DNA of 64,000 nucleotides, taken from assembly GCA_963663365.2 (NCBI GenBank), contig CAXXIH010000002.1, positions 1-64,000 on the forward strand. Reading direction: 5' to 3'. Below are positions 8,641 through 17,424 of the stretch, piece after piece (within the stretch, counting starts at the first letter, position 1; every line of letters begins with the position of its first letter). Under the pieces are notes generated by a model, which was not told where the DNA came from, did not search any database, and saw only the letters and a program-made list of their open reading frames with translations. Made by a program: the position numbers and the translations under genes. Source of the DNA: G963663365 sp963663365 (lineage in GTDB: Bacteria; Hinthialibacterota; Hinthialibacteria; Hinthialibacterales; G963663365).

Positions 8641-8657
8641 TACTCTTTCTATAAACA

Positions 8658-11600
8658 ATGCAATCGAAACGAATACATAGATTTGCTCAAAACATCACCA
8701 TCACCAAACTCGTTTGCCTAACAATGGTGCTGGCCGTATCGCTTGCTACCGCCCAGGAGCCACCTCACTGGCGTTATTGGCTCGCCTCCGATGGATTGGA
8801 AGAATCCTGTTCATTGACCGTCTCGATCGGTCCGGCAGGTCTCGTTTGGGTCAATCACGGCCACGTCGATAAAATGAGCGTTTTGGATGGATATACCGTT
8901 GCCAATCTTCCCAATCCCGGTGTCGGTGCTCCCGTCATAGAAACCAACGACCACATTTTATGGTCTTGCGATTCGCACTGTTTTCTCCGTTATTCAAGTT
9001 ACCCAAACCGGATGAATGCCGATTGGGAGCGATTCCCTGTCCCGGGCTTACCCTCAAAAGCCCCGCCTTTTTGTCCGCTTTCCCCGGATCATGTCCTCTA
9101 CACGTCCCGGGACCGCGTCATGGCTTTCGATGCCCGAAAGAATCAATCCGGAACTTTTTTTTCTTTTCAAGAATCCCTCGGTGCGTTCAATGATCTGCTT
9201 CATTCTCAATCCGGCGGCATCTGGCTCGCTTGTGAAAAAGGGCTTGCGTTTGTCGAAAAAGAAATCGCAGATCGAATGGCAGCCTTGCACGATGGCGCTT
9301 ATGCCCAATACATCCCTCCGGATTCCTTGAATATCTCCGGCTTCACTTCATTACATGAAGGCCGGAATGGCGAATTATTCGCCACGGCAACACAGACTGG
9401 AACATCGGATCATACATTGGTGCGTTTTTTTAAAGGTGAATGGGAATGTCTCGGCCCCACTTCTCCTGCTATCCATGAAGGTTGGCGGGGCTTCGAAGAT
9501 TCAGTTTGGATCAGAAAAGACAACACGCTCACTCATTTCGAAGATGGGCAGGAACATACGCTTGAAAAAAACCGTGTTTTGTCCCGCGTACTATCTCAAA
9601 TCGCTTCGCAACCGGATGGTGCATTCTGGATTGCAACCAGTGAAGGTCTTGCTCATCACACACCTTCCACATGGCGAACACCGGCCCCGGTTTCAGATAT
9701 AAACAGGATCGTGCATTCCATGCTTGAAGATGCATCCGGCCGCGTCTGGTTTGCCTGCGCGGATGCCTTGCTTCTTTTCGATAATGAAACCTGGAAGAGA
9801 TACCAGTTGCATCAGAACCAAGTCACCCAAGAGCTTTTGGCTGAATCCCTTTGTCTTCTCGGTGATGGACATCTCATACTCCAAACCAACACCACTGGGT
9901 TGTTAATCTTTGATCCTCAAAGCGAAACCTTCCACAGCATTGAGCACCCGAATGCGTATGAAATCGGAGCGATTGCCACGGCCCGTCATACAGATACAAA
10001 TGGTATATGGGCTGCCGCCACAAACAAACAAGTATTCCAAATTCTCCATTACGATGGAAAATCGTTCCACACAGTTGAAGAAATTCCGTTTACCCATCTT
10101 CTGGATTCAGATCTTCGCCACATTTACCGGGACACGGATGGGACTTTCTGGTTGGGCGGACTTCGCGGTTTGATTCATATTTATGAAGGCAAAGCGGTAC
10201 AGGTTGGCGAACAGGATGGCTACACCGACAGTTCCGCAAATTGCATCGTCTCTCCCCTTCCGGGTGAAATTTGGGTCGGCGGACGCGATAAAGTTATGGC
10301 TTATAAAGAAGGCAAATGGCGTGAAGTTCTCTCCGGCCTCGATGGTGTACGTTCAATTTTCGCCGCACAAGATCAGAGTATCTGGATCGCATCCGGTACC
10401 GGACTGCACCGTTGGTATCATGATTCTTGGGTAACGAATGATGCCGCCGATGGTCTTCCGGATGCGGCGCTTTATGCTGTTTTCGAGGACAGCCATCGCC
10501 GTCTATGGGCGGGCGCGACCAGCGGGCTCAGCCTGTATCATCAAGAGGCCGATACCGACCCACCCCGTACGACAATCCCGCCCAACCGCAATCCTGATGT
10601 TATTGCACCCGAGGGGGGGCAATTTAATTTCGAAGCCGTCGACAAATGGAAATATACCGCGCCCGAACGGCTGCTTTATTCATTCCGCATCGATAATGGC
10701 CCCTGGTCCGGTTTCAAATCCGAAAAGGTCGCAGTTCTGAATCACCTGCCGGCTGGAGAGCATACACTTGAAGTCCGGGCCATGGACCGTAATTGGAACA
10801 TCGAGCCGGAACCGGCCCGTTACCCGTTCAAGGTTCTTCTGCCTTGGTACCGCCATCCGGGATTTCAAATTGTGTTTCTTGTGGGCGTTGTAGTCATCTT
10901 AATCTTGCTGGCTATGCATGTGCACCATCATCTCCGCGTAGAATCCTTGGTGCGTGAACGTACTCGGGATTTGCAGACGGCCTACAACAAATTATTGGAC
11001 TATCAAGATGAACTCCGCTCGCTGGCCGCCGAACTCTCGCAAACCGAAGAACGCGAGAGACGGACAATTGCTTCCGACTTGCATGACACTATCGGCCAGG
11101 CGCTATCACTTTCAATCATCAAAATTCAAGGATTGCAGGAATTGTCACCGAAGGATACACAATCCGCGCTCGATGAAGTGCAGAATCTTCTCGATAAAAC
11201 ATTGCGGGAATCCAGAAGCCTGATGTTTCAAATCTGCCCGCCGATTCTCTACGAGTTGGGATTGGAGGCGGCCATCGAGCAATTGGCAAAGCAGATAGAA
11301 AAACAACATGATCTGAAAATCGATGTTCGCGATGACGGCAAAGACAAACCGGTTAGCGAAGATGCGCGCTATTTCCTTTTCCGCGCTGTACGTGAGATTC
11401 TTATTAACGTTTCCAAGCACGCTCAAACCGATCACGCAATAATTTCCCTTGCCCGTGCCGATGATCGCCTGCATATCGAGATTACCGACCGGGGCATAGG
11501 CATGGTATCCGCGCATGCCTTACGCGCCGGAAAAAGTGAGGGCGGCTTCGGTTTATTCAGTATCCGCGAACGTTTGAATGAGCTGGGCGGTGAACTGCAA

Positions 11601-11690
11601 ATCAAATCCCAATCAGGCCATGGAACCACAGTCACGATCATCTCTCCATTGCATAGACACCCCGGCCCCGGTAAGGATATGCAATCATGA
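8658..11690 (+). CDS. Hybrid-type sensor histidine kinase: Reg_prop propeller, Y_Y_Y domain, HisKA_3/HATPase
   Basis: This 1010-residue sensor begins with an export signal (about residues 14-33, ending ATAQ). A long propeller of two-component-regulator repeats follows, with repeated S/G-G-I/L-W-L/V-A/G motifs (SGGIWLACEKG, DGTFWLGGLRGL, QSIWIASGTGL, RRLWAGATSGLS). A Y_Y_Y-type domain lies near residues 650-735. One membrane helix follows (FLVGVVVILILLAMHV, about 740-757), then a coiled coil. The kinase core is of the NarX/DesK type: the phospho-acceptor is His809 in DLHDTIGQ, the N-box is in EILINVSKHAQ, and the G-boxes are DRGIGM and GGFGLFSIRERL. The propeller would sense a ligand outside the inner membrane. 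In Bacteroidetes such sensors control glycan use. Its stop overlaps the start of the regulator gene by four bases (ATGA). Confidence 0.93.
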   Translation: MQSKRIHRFAQNITITKLVCLTMVLAVSLATAQEPPHWRYWLASDGLEESCSLTVSIGPAGLVWVNHGHVDKMSVLDGYTVANLPNPGVGAPVIETNDHILWSCDSHCFLRYSSYPNRMNADWERFPVPGLPSKAPPFCPLSPDHVLYTSRDRVMAFDARKNQSGTFFSFQESLGAFNDLLHSQSGGIWLACEKGLAFVEKEIADRMAALHDGAYAQYIPPDSLNISGFTSLHEGRNGELFATATQTGTSDHTLVRFFKGEWECLGPTSPAIHEGWRGFEDSVWIRKDNTLTHFEDGQEHTLEKNRVLSRVLSQIASQPDGAFWIATSEGLAHHTPSTWRTPAPVSDINRIVHSMLEDASGRVWFACADALLLFDNETWKRYQLHQNQVTQELLAESLCLLGDGHLILQTNTTGLLIFDPQSETFHSIEHPNAYEIGAIATARHTDTNGIWAAATNKQVFQILHYDGKSFHTVEEIPFTHLLDSDLRHIYRDTDGTFWLGGLRGLIHIYEGKAVQVGEQDGYTDSSANCIVSPLPGEIWVGGRDKVMAYKEGKWREVLSGLDGVRSIFAAQDQSIWIASGTGLHRWYHDSWVTNDAADGLPDAALYAVFEDSHRRLWAGATSGLSLYHQEADTDPPRTTIPPNRNPDVIAPEGGQFNFEAVDKWKYTAPERLLYSFRIDNGPWSGFKSEKVAVLNHLPAGEHTLEVRAMDRNWNIEPEPARYPFKVLLPWYRHPGFQIVFLVGVVVILILLAMHVHHHLRVESLVRERTRDLQTAYNKLLDYQDELRSLAAELSQTEERERRTIASDLHDTIGQALSLSIIKIQGLQELSPKDTQSALDEVQNLLDKTLRESRSLMFQICPPILYELGLEAAIEQLAKQIEKQHDLKIDVRDDGKDKPVSEDARYFLFRAVREILINVSKHAQTDHAIISLARADDRLHIEITDRGIGMVSAHALRAGKSEGGFGLFSIRERLNELGGELQIKSQSGHGTTVTIISPLHRHPGPGKDMQS

Positions 11691-12337
11691 AAGCCACCAT
11701 TCTGCTTGCGGACGATCACCATATTATTCGTGATGGCCTGCGCCCACTACTCGAAAAAGAACGCGGCTTACAGGTTGTGGGTGAAGCCGAGAATGGCCGG
11801 CAGGCGGTAGACCTGGCCCGGGAACTGAAACCTGATGTGATCATCATGGATATCTCCATGCCCGACTTGAACGGCATCGAGGCCACACGCCAAATCCTCG
11901 CGGAGAATCCTGCTGTCAAGATCGTGGCCTTATCCGTCCATGCCGAGGAGCAATATGTGGCACAAATGATCCGGGCCGGAGCCTCCGGGTATCTCCCCAA
12001 GAGTTGCGCGTTCAAAGAACTCGCAACCGCCATACAAACCGTCTTGGAAAACCGTAGATATCTAAGCCCTCAGATCGTTGATGCTGTAGTCGAGTATCTG
12101 CAAAGAACAGAAGGCAAGGATGACGGCACAGCCGAAAAACTCACCTCACGCGAACGCGAGGTTCTCCAACTCTTGGCCGAAGGCAAAAAAACCAAAGATA
12201 TCGCCGCTCAATTGCATGTCAGCGAACGCACTGTTGAATCCCACCGTCAAAGCATCATGCAAAAACTCGATATGCACAGCCTGGCCGAGCTAACCAAATA
12301 CGCCATCAGCCACGGCCTCACCAGCTTGGAATTCTAG
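11687..12337 (+). CDS. NarL/LuxR-family response regulator
   Basis: The 216-residue regulator has an N-terminal receiver domain with acidic pocket DD at 9-10, phospho-acceptor Asp55 (MDISMPDLNG), and Lys in PKSC. A C-terminal LuxR-type helix-turn-helix begins LTSREREVLQLLAEG and has recognition helix SERTVESHRQSI. It overlaps the histidine kinase gene by ATGA, so translation is coupled and it is the cognate partner. Its targets are not evident. No conserved operator is visible upstream of the neighbouring exported proteins. Its stop codon TAG is directly overlapped by the left end of a repeat island (TA then GAACTGCGGTTTCAAACC). Confidence 0.95.
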   Translation: MKATILLADDHHIIRDGLRPLLEKERGLQVVGEAENGRQAVDLARELKPDVIIMDISMPDLNGIEATRQILAENPAVKIVALSVHAEEQYVAQMIRAGASGYLPKSCAFKELATAIQTVLENRRYLSPQIVDAVVEYLQRTEGKDDGTAEKLTSREREVLQLLAEGKKTKDIAAQLHVSERTVESHRQSIMQKLDMHSLAELTKYAISHGLTSLEF

Positions 12338-13460
12338 AACTGCGGTTTCAAACCACCGTCCTGCAAATGGTCAGGGGAACGTTTGTCTTACAAATCTACT
12401 TTCTCCTCTCCACTTTCTCCTTTCTCGCCGCCGAATGGCGGCGCGGGAGGGCGAATCTCCTGATGAGCCGCTTCTTATTATAAGCTATAAATGTAGCTCT
12501 CACTGGGTGGCCCAGACAACTCCCTTGTCTGGGCGCCGTAAGGCGCAAGAGGCGGCAACAAAGTCTGCTTATCACAAAAAACTCCCCCGCCATCGACCAA
12601 CTCTTAAAGTGCAAAAACCAAGCACCGAAGGTGCGCAGCAAGCGTAGCCCAGGCTAGAGCCCGAGCATGCCATCGGCAGGCGAAGGGCGTCAGCCTGGGT
12701 AAATGCCCCCTCAAAAACCTAAGCGCTGAAAGTGCGAGGCAAATCTATCTCAAATGATGACAAATTTCTCTTTAGGTGCCCGCGCCGCAAGAGGCGATAC
12801 AAAGGTATGTTTATCGCAACAACTCCCCCGCCATCCACCAACTCCGCATACTTTTCGTGCGCTTCATTCTTTTTCGTGCTTTCGTGATTCATATCAGAAA
12901 AACTGTGATTTCCACAAAACCTCCCCCGCCATCCACCACCTCCCTCAAACATCCACACCATGTCCTGAAAGGACAAAAGCCTGAAGCCCAGGGCAAGCGT
13001 AGCGCAGCCCTGGGTAAACGCCCCAAAACTTCCGGCCCTGTAAGGGCCGTAGAAATATATAACACTATGAAATTCTTCTCTCCATTCAACCATCTCTGCA
13101 AACGTTTTGTGCCCTTCGTACCCCTTTCGTGCTTTCGCGATTCAAATAACTAACCATTTCGGTTTGCAGGGTGCCGACCAACTTTATCTTCTACACATAC
13201 TTTGAAATCGTGAGCCGGTAGGCGTCTTGCCCACCGGGGTACCCGGGCGTGGGCTGTTAGGCGTCAGGTCCTGCCTGGCCACAGGCTCTACTTTCACCTT
13301 TCTACTCTCTCCTTTCTCGCCGCCAACGGCGGCGTGCAGGGTGCCGACCAACTTCTTCCTTCACATACCCCCGATCCACGGCGGTCACGCCGCAGGCCTT
13401 CTACGTAGTTTTACCTACACCGATTTCCGCATAAAACCGAATAGTCAAAGCCCTTTCCGA
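12337..13460 (+). repeat. Largest hairpin-repeat island (island 3, about 1.1 kb)
   Basis: The island begins with a terminal-repeat-like sequence at 12337-12354. It holds, in order: the polypyrimidine run, the CGCCGCC-GAAT-GGCGGCG hairpin, a B-box (12445-12470), the CAGACAA..TTGTCTG hairpin with GCGCC-GTAA-GGCGC, the 'actcccccgccatc' module, AGCACCGAAGGTGC, and a long CCAGGCT..AGCCTGG hairpin (about 12648-12698). Further on are AGCGCTGAAAGTGC, GGCCCT-GTA-AGGGCC (about 13040), 'ctttcgtgattc', 'aaatcgtgagccggtagg', the CCGGGGTACCCGGG palindrome, GCCTG-GCCA-CAGGC and CGGCG-GTCA-CGCCG. Some modules occur twice. Short ORFs here are not supported by RBS or similarity. Confidence 0.75.
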
Positions 13461-13524
13461 AGATACAGTTAATTCAACGGCATTCGATTTTCAATCCCGC
13501 ATCATTGCGGCAAAGGATTACTTA

Positions 13525-14610
13525 ATGATCGACACAGCCCAACATACCAGAAGAGACTTTTTTGCCGGTGCGATGCCCAATCCCGCTTTACGCCGGTCTT
13601 CTGCGTTTGGCATGGGCTTCTTGGGTGATTTGCTCGGCCTGAGTGATTCGCTTCTCAAAATGAAGCGCCAGGCCATGAATGCCATTTTTGAGGTTATCAC
13701 CCCACTTATCTCCCAAACTTCGGCTCGTGAAACCGGATTACAGGCCTTAGATGAGATTGACCACATCGAGGAGCTTTTAACCATCTGGCGGGGCTTCAGT
13801 GAACTGGCCGCCCTCAATCAAAATGCCGCGAGCCAATCCGTAGCTGTCAGCCCCGAACTTTTTGAAGTTCTTCTATTGGCTCAGCGTGTCCATCGGGAAA
13901 CCCAAGGAGCCTATGATATCACCAGCACGCCGTTATCGCGCTGCTGGGGATTCTTTGAAAAAAGTGGCCGAAAACCTGAGCCGGAGGACCTGCAAACAGC
14001 CCGGGAATGCGTCAGTTTCAATTCAGTTTGCATCAATAAACAAAACCGAAGGGTTCGCTTTAAAAAACCGGGCATTGAGTTAAATCCGGCCAGTATCGGC
14101 AAAGGCTATGCATTGGACCGGGCACTCGCTGTGGCTCGGCACAATGGTCTTGAGAATGTCCTCCTCAATGGCGGTTTCAGCAGCGCATTGGCGCATGGTT
14201 CCCCGTTCTGGCAAGAGGGCTGGCATTTCGATATCCGCAATCCATTCGACCATAGCTGCCCCTTGGCTCGTGTATGTCTTAAAGATCGGGGATTTTCATC
14301 CTCGGGTAATGAACTTCAACACTTCGAGTATCAGGGCAAAACGTATGGCCATATCATCGATCCTCGGAGTGGCTATCCCGTCACCCATTTCGCCAATGTT
14401 AATGTCCTGGCTCCTACGGCCGCCGAAGCCGAAGCGTATGCGACCGCATTCTATGTGATGCAGTTCGATGAAATCCAAGCGCTCTGTGCGCGGCGTCCCG
14501 AACTTGAAGTCCTAATTCTCCATACGCCCGATGAAGACGGCCGCACCAAACTCTCAACCATCAATCTAAAACCCGAGTCAGCGGAGGTGATGTACGATGC
14601 CAAATCATGA
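13525..14610 (+). CDS. apbE: ApbE-family FAD:protein FMN transferase
   Basis: This 361-residue protein belongs to the ApbE family, which hydrolyses FAD and attaches FMN to a Thr/Ser of target flavoproteins in the periplasm. Typical landmarks are MNAIFEVITP (replacing the usual MGT start, residues 51-60), NPASIGKGYALD (187-198), and a HIIDPRSGYP stretch near 276-285 that contributes metal and FAD binding. The first 45 residues carry TRRDFFAG but no strong hydrophobic core, so export is unclear. AAAGGA lies 8 bases before the ATG. The DoxX-like gene starts inside its 3' end, so they form an operon. No Nqr/Rnf target is in the window. Confidence 0.9.
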   Translation: MIDTAQHTRRDFFAGAMPNPALRRSSAFGMGFLGDLLGLSDSLLKMKRQAMNAIFEVITPLISQTSARETGLQALDEIDHIEELLTIWRGFSELAALNQNAASQSVAVSPELFEVLLLAQRVHRETQGAYDITSTPLSRCWGFFEKSGRKPEPEDLQTARECVSFNSVCINKQNRRVRFKKPGIELNPASIGKGYALDRALAVARHNGLENVLLNGGFSSALAHGSPFWQEGWHFDIRNPFDHSCPLARVCLKDRGFSSSGNELQHFEYQGKTYGHIIDPRSGYPVTHFANVNVLAPTAAEAEAYATAFYVMQFDEIQALCARRPELEVLILHTPDEDGRTKLSTINLKPESAEVMYDAKS

Positions 14611-15280
14611 AACTCATCAAAATCATTTCTCAACCATCCAACAAGCCGCCTTTGCTCTGCTCCGCATCGGCATCGGTTGGCATTTTCTGCGTGAAGGCTG
14701 GGTAAAACTCGCGCATCCTACATGGTCAGCCGCAGGTTATCTATATGGGTCCTGGGGACCGTTTGCCGGTCTCTTTCATTGGATCGGCACGCTGACTGTC
14801 GGTGATACCCCCATCCTGAATCACTTTTGCAGCACAGAACTGCAATCATCGCCATGGCTTCTGAATTTGAGCAACGTAGCCATTCCTTGGCTGCTGATTT
14901 TATCCGGCATAGGACTGATGCTCGGGCTTTGCACTCGTGTATCAATTGTCATCGCCGTATCTCTTCTGGCGATGTTTTATGCCGCCACGCCGCCCTTCGA
15001 TTTCGCTCCGGCCTCATTGGCAACAAATTGGCCCGGATTCCAATCCAATATGCAACACGCCGAGTGGGCGGGAAACCATTTGCCGCAGAGTGAAGGCAAC
15101 TATCTGCTGGTTAATAAAAACTTAATCGAGATGCTCGCCTTGATCTGTCTCTTTGTTGTCCAAGCCGGAAATTTCTTCGCCTTGGATTTGCTGTTCAAAG
15201 GTCAACAACAATTCCGTGATTGGTTTTCATCCGAGAATCGCCAAACACGAGAAATACTAAATAACAAAACCTCCGGCTGA
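14597..15280 (+). CDS. DoxX-like membrane protein
   Basis: This 227-residue protein overlaps the ApbE gene by 14 bases and uses a strong GGAGGTGAT placed 5 bases before its ATG within apbE, so translation is likely coupled. It begins with the DoxX-type helix (ALLRIGIGWHFLREGWVKL). Further membrane segments lie near residues 85-105, 108-130 and 170-190 (IPWLLILSGIGLMLGL, VSIVIAVSLLAMFYAA, NLIEMLALICLFVVQAG). DoxX was first described as the small subunit of archaeal thiosulfate:quinone oxidoreductase. In bacteria, relatives often sit beside redox proteins. Together with ApbE and the Tat-exported oxidoreductase downstream it suggests a membrane-linked redox module. The substrate is unknown. Confidence 0.82.
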   Translation: MPNHETHQNHFSTIQQAAFALLRIGIGWHFLREGWVKLAHPTWSAAGYLYGSWGPFAGLFHWIGTLTVGDTPILNHFCSTELQSSPWLLNLSNVAIPWLLILSGIGLMLGLCTRVSIVIAVSLLAMFYAATPPFDFAPASLATNWPGFQSNMQHAEWAGNHLPQSEGNYLLVNKNLIEMLALICLFVVQAGNFFALDLLFKGQQQFRDWFSSENRQTREILNNKTSG

Positions 15281-15333
15281 CCAAACGCCGCCCCCAAGAG
15301 TTCAAAGATTCAACACTGAAAGGGAGAACCACC

Positions 15334-16782
15334 ATGCAACTGACAGAAGGACAAAAAGCCATTGGCCGCCGCAACTTCTTAAAAGCCGCTGGAGCGCTCC
15401 CCGCTGTGGGCGCGTTTGCTCTGACCGCCACCAATGCCGGGCCTGTAAAAACCGGAATTATCGGTACCGGGATGGAGGGACGGATTTTGGTCAGCGTGAC
15501 CGATCCCAAATATCTCTATCTCGTGGCTTCATGCGATATCCGTCCCGACAACCTCGAGTTAGGCCGTGAATTAATCGACAAACTCCACAAATCCAATCCC
15601 CGCACCTATGAAAATTATAAGGAACTTCTAGCCGATCCCGAAATCGAAGCCGTGATGATCGCCACTCCGCTCAAATGGCATGGCCCCATGGTGATCGATG
15701 CCCTAAAAGCCGGGAAACACGTATTTGTCGAGAAAACCATGGCCTACACACTCGATGAATGCAAAGAGATGATTCGTACGGCCCGTGCCAACAATTTAAA
15801 TCTCCAGGTCGGACATCAACGTTTTTACAATCCGCTCTATTGGGATGCTTTCCGCATGGTTCAGGACAATCTTTTAGGAAACATCTATCATATCCGCGCA
15901 CTCTGGCACCGGAATTCAGACTGGAATTATTGGATTCATGTCAAACCCGAGTACCGCGATAAACTCGAAGCCTTCAATCCCTCTCCCTGGGGATATGATG
16001 ACATCCAGCACCTGGTCAACTGGCGTTGGTATAACCAAACCTCCCACGGATTATGGACAGAACTTTGCAGCCACCAAATCGCCATTACCAACTGGTTCTT
16101 TGGCGGTCAAAATGGCGACGCTGCTCCTGTGGCGGTAATGGCCTCAGGCGGCAATTGCAAAAGCGAAGAAGATCAGGATGCTCTCTATCAAAAATACCGT
16201 GGCGAATATGAACTGCAAAAGAAACTCGGCGAGACATCGTTGCCTACATTTGATGATTATCGCCGAATGAAACAAGGCTATCCGAAGGATGACCGGACAA
16301 TTGCCGATCATATTTATGCCATTTTTGAATATCCGAACAAACGTACAGTGACCTATTCGGCGATCCAAAGCAGCAGTGTTGATAAATATTACGAGCAGGT
16401 GATGGGTACCCGGGGCACGGTAATTCTCGGAAGTGAAAACGAGTCGTATCTGTTCTGGGAACCGGGATGGGATGAATCCAAAGCGAAAAAAGCCGCTGCC
16501 GCCGAAAAGGCCACGCAAATCGAGATTACCTCCGCTTCCGCGAGCGCTTCCGCTTTTGCGGCCCATGTTTCCGAATCCGCCACAGGTGGTGGAGGCGCAA
16601 CAGATATGTCTCCTTTGGAGCCGTATCGCTGGGAGTTGCAGGGGTTTGCGCATACCATACGTACCGGCGCGCCCAATCTATGCGATGGCTATCGAGCCGC
16701 TCTCGCCGCCCAAGCCTGCCTTGCCGGTCAACAATCTCTTAAATCTCAAACCCGCGTTGCCATCCCCACATTGGAGGTCTAA
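15334..16782 (+). CDS. Tat-exported Gfo/Idh/MocA-family oxidoreductase
   Basis: The 482-residue protein has a twin-arginine signal (GRRNFLKAAGALPAVGAFAL, RR at 12-13). A Rossmann fold follows, with GIIGTGMEG near residue 42 and the family's EK-T/P motif (VFVEKTMAYT, with Lys for catalysis), then GHQRFYNPLY. The C-terminal alpha/beta domain is long and has an Ala/Ser/Lys-rich insert (about residues 385-420). Family members oxidise or epimerise sugars and cyclitols with tightly bound NAD(P). Exported versions are common in Planctomycetota and relatives and carry their cofactor across folded. GGGAG lies 9 bases before the ATG. It follows the DoxX-like gene by 53 bp, so it may be cotranscribed. 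Confidence 0.92.
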   Translation: MQLTEGQKAIGRRNFLKAAGALPAVGAFALTATNAGPVKTGIIGTGMEGRILVSVTDPKYLYLVASCDIRPDNLELGRELIDKLHKSNPRTYENYKELLADPEIEAVMIATPLKWHGPMVIDALKAGKHVFVEKTMAYTLDECKEMIRTARANNLNLQVGHQRFYNPLYWDAFRMVQDNLLGNIYHIRALWHRNSDWNYWIHVKPEYRDKLEAFNPSPWGYDDIQHLVNWRWYNQTSHGLWTELCSHQIAITNWFFGGQNGDAAPVAVMASGGNCKSEEDQDALYQKYRGEYELQKKLGETSLPTFDDYRRMKQGYPKDDRTIADHIYAIFEYPNKRTVTYSAIQSSSVDKYYEQVMGTRGTVILGSENESYLFWEPGWDESKAKKAAAAEKATQIEITSASASASAFAAHVSESATGGGGATDMSPLEPYRWELQGFAHTIRTGAPNLCDGYRAALAAQACLAGQQSLKSQTRVAIPTLEV

Positions 16783-16835
16783 ATCGAAACGGATTGCCCA
16801 TCACATCACTTTTTCGCCTCTCTCCCCTCTGTTTC

Positions 16836-17424
16836 CCCATGGGGGTGTTCCGAAATCGGCACACCCCCGACACTGTATGTGTATAATAAAAACGACTCCG
16901 CCCTGCAGGGTGCTGATTAAGAATATCCAATAAATACACCACGAAATCGTGAGGCGGTAGGTCCCGCCTCGGCGGGATCCACGGCGGTCACGCCGCAGGA
17001 TCCTGCGCCGGTCACGGGCCGGGAGGGCGAATTCCGCCATGGGCGGAATGAGCCGCTTCTTATTATAAGCTATAAATGTACCTCTACCGGGTGGCCCAGA
17101 CAACTCGCTTGTCTGGGCGCCGTAAGGCGCAAGTGTAGCCCCAGGCAAGCGTAGCGCAGCCTGGGGTTAAGAACCTAAAACATCCGGCCCTGTATGGGCC
17201 GTAGAAATATATAACACTATAAAATTCTTCTCCCCATCCACCCAACTATTCAAACGTTTCGTGCCCTTCATGCCCTTTCGTGCTTTCGTGATTCTACTTT
17301 CTCCTCTCTACTCTCTCCTTTCTCGCGACCGGATGGTCGCGCCCCGCAGGGTGCCTACAAGGCAATTCATTTAAATATGCTTTGAAATCGTGAGGCGGTA
17401 GGTCCCGCCTCGGGGCTCCCCCGG
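16836..17424 (+). repeat. Interspersed hairpin-repeat island 4
   Basis: The island lies between convergent gene ends. It contains a GGGGGTGT/ACACCCCC hairpin (16841-16868), two 'gcagggtgc..aaatcgtgagg' modules, CCCGCC-TC-GGCGGG, CGGCG-GTCA-CGCCG and the long-stem B-box variant (17021-17055, ATTCCGCC-ATG-GGCGGAAT between GA and GA). After these come CAGACAA..TTGTCTG, CCCCAGGC..GCCTGGGG, GGCCC-TGTAT-GGGCC, 'ctttcgtgattctac' and the polypyrimidine run. It ends directly at the minus-strand stop codon at 17425. Confidence 0.78.

Noticed and set aside
12396..13153. Several short open frames in the large island, with recurring LIRRFALP or FVPFVPLSCFRDS strings
   Set aside because: These strings are direct translations of the repeat modules in both strands. 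Their recurrence reflects DNA repeats and not a protein family.
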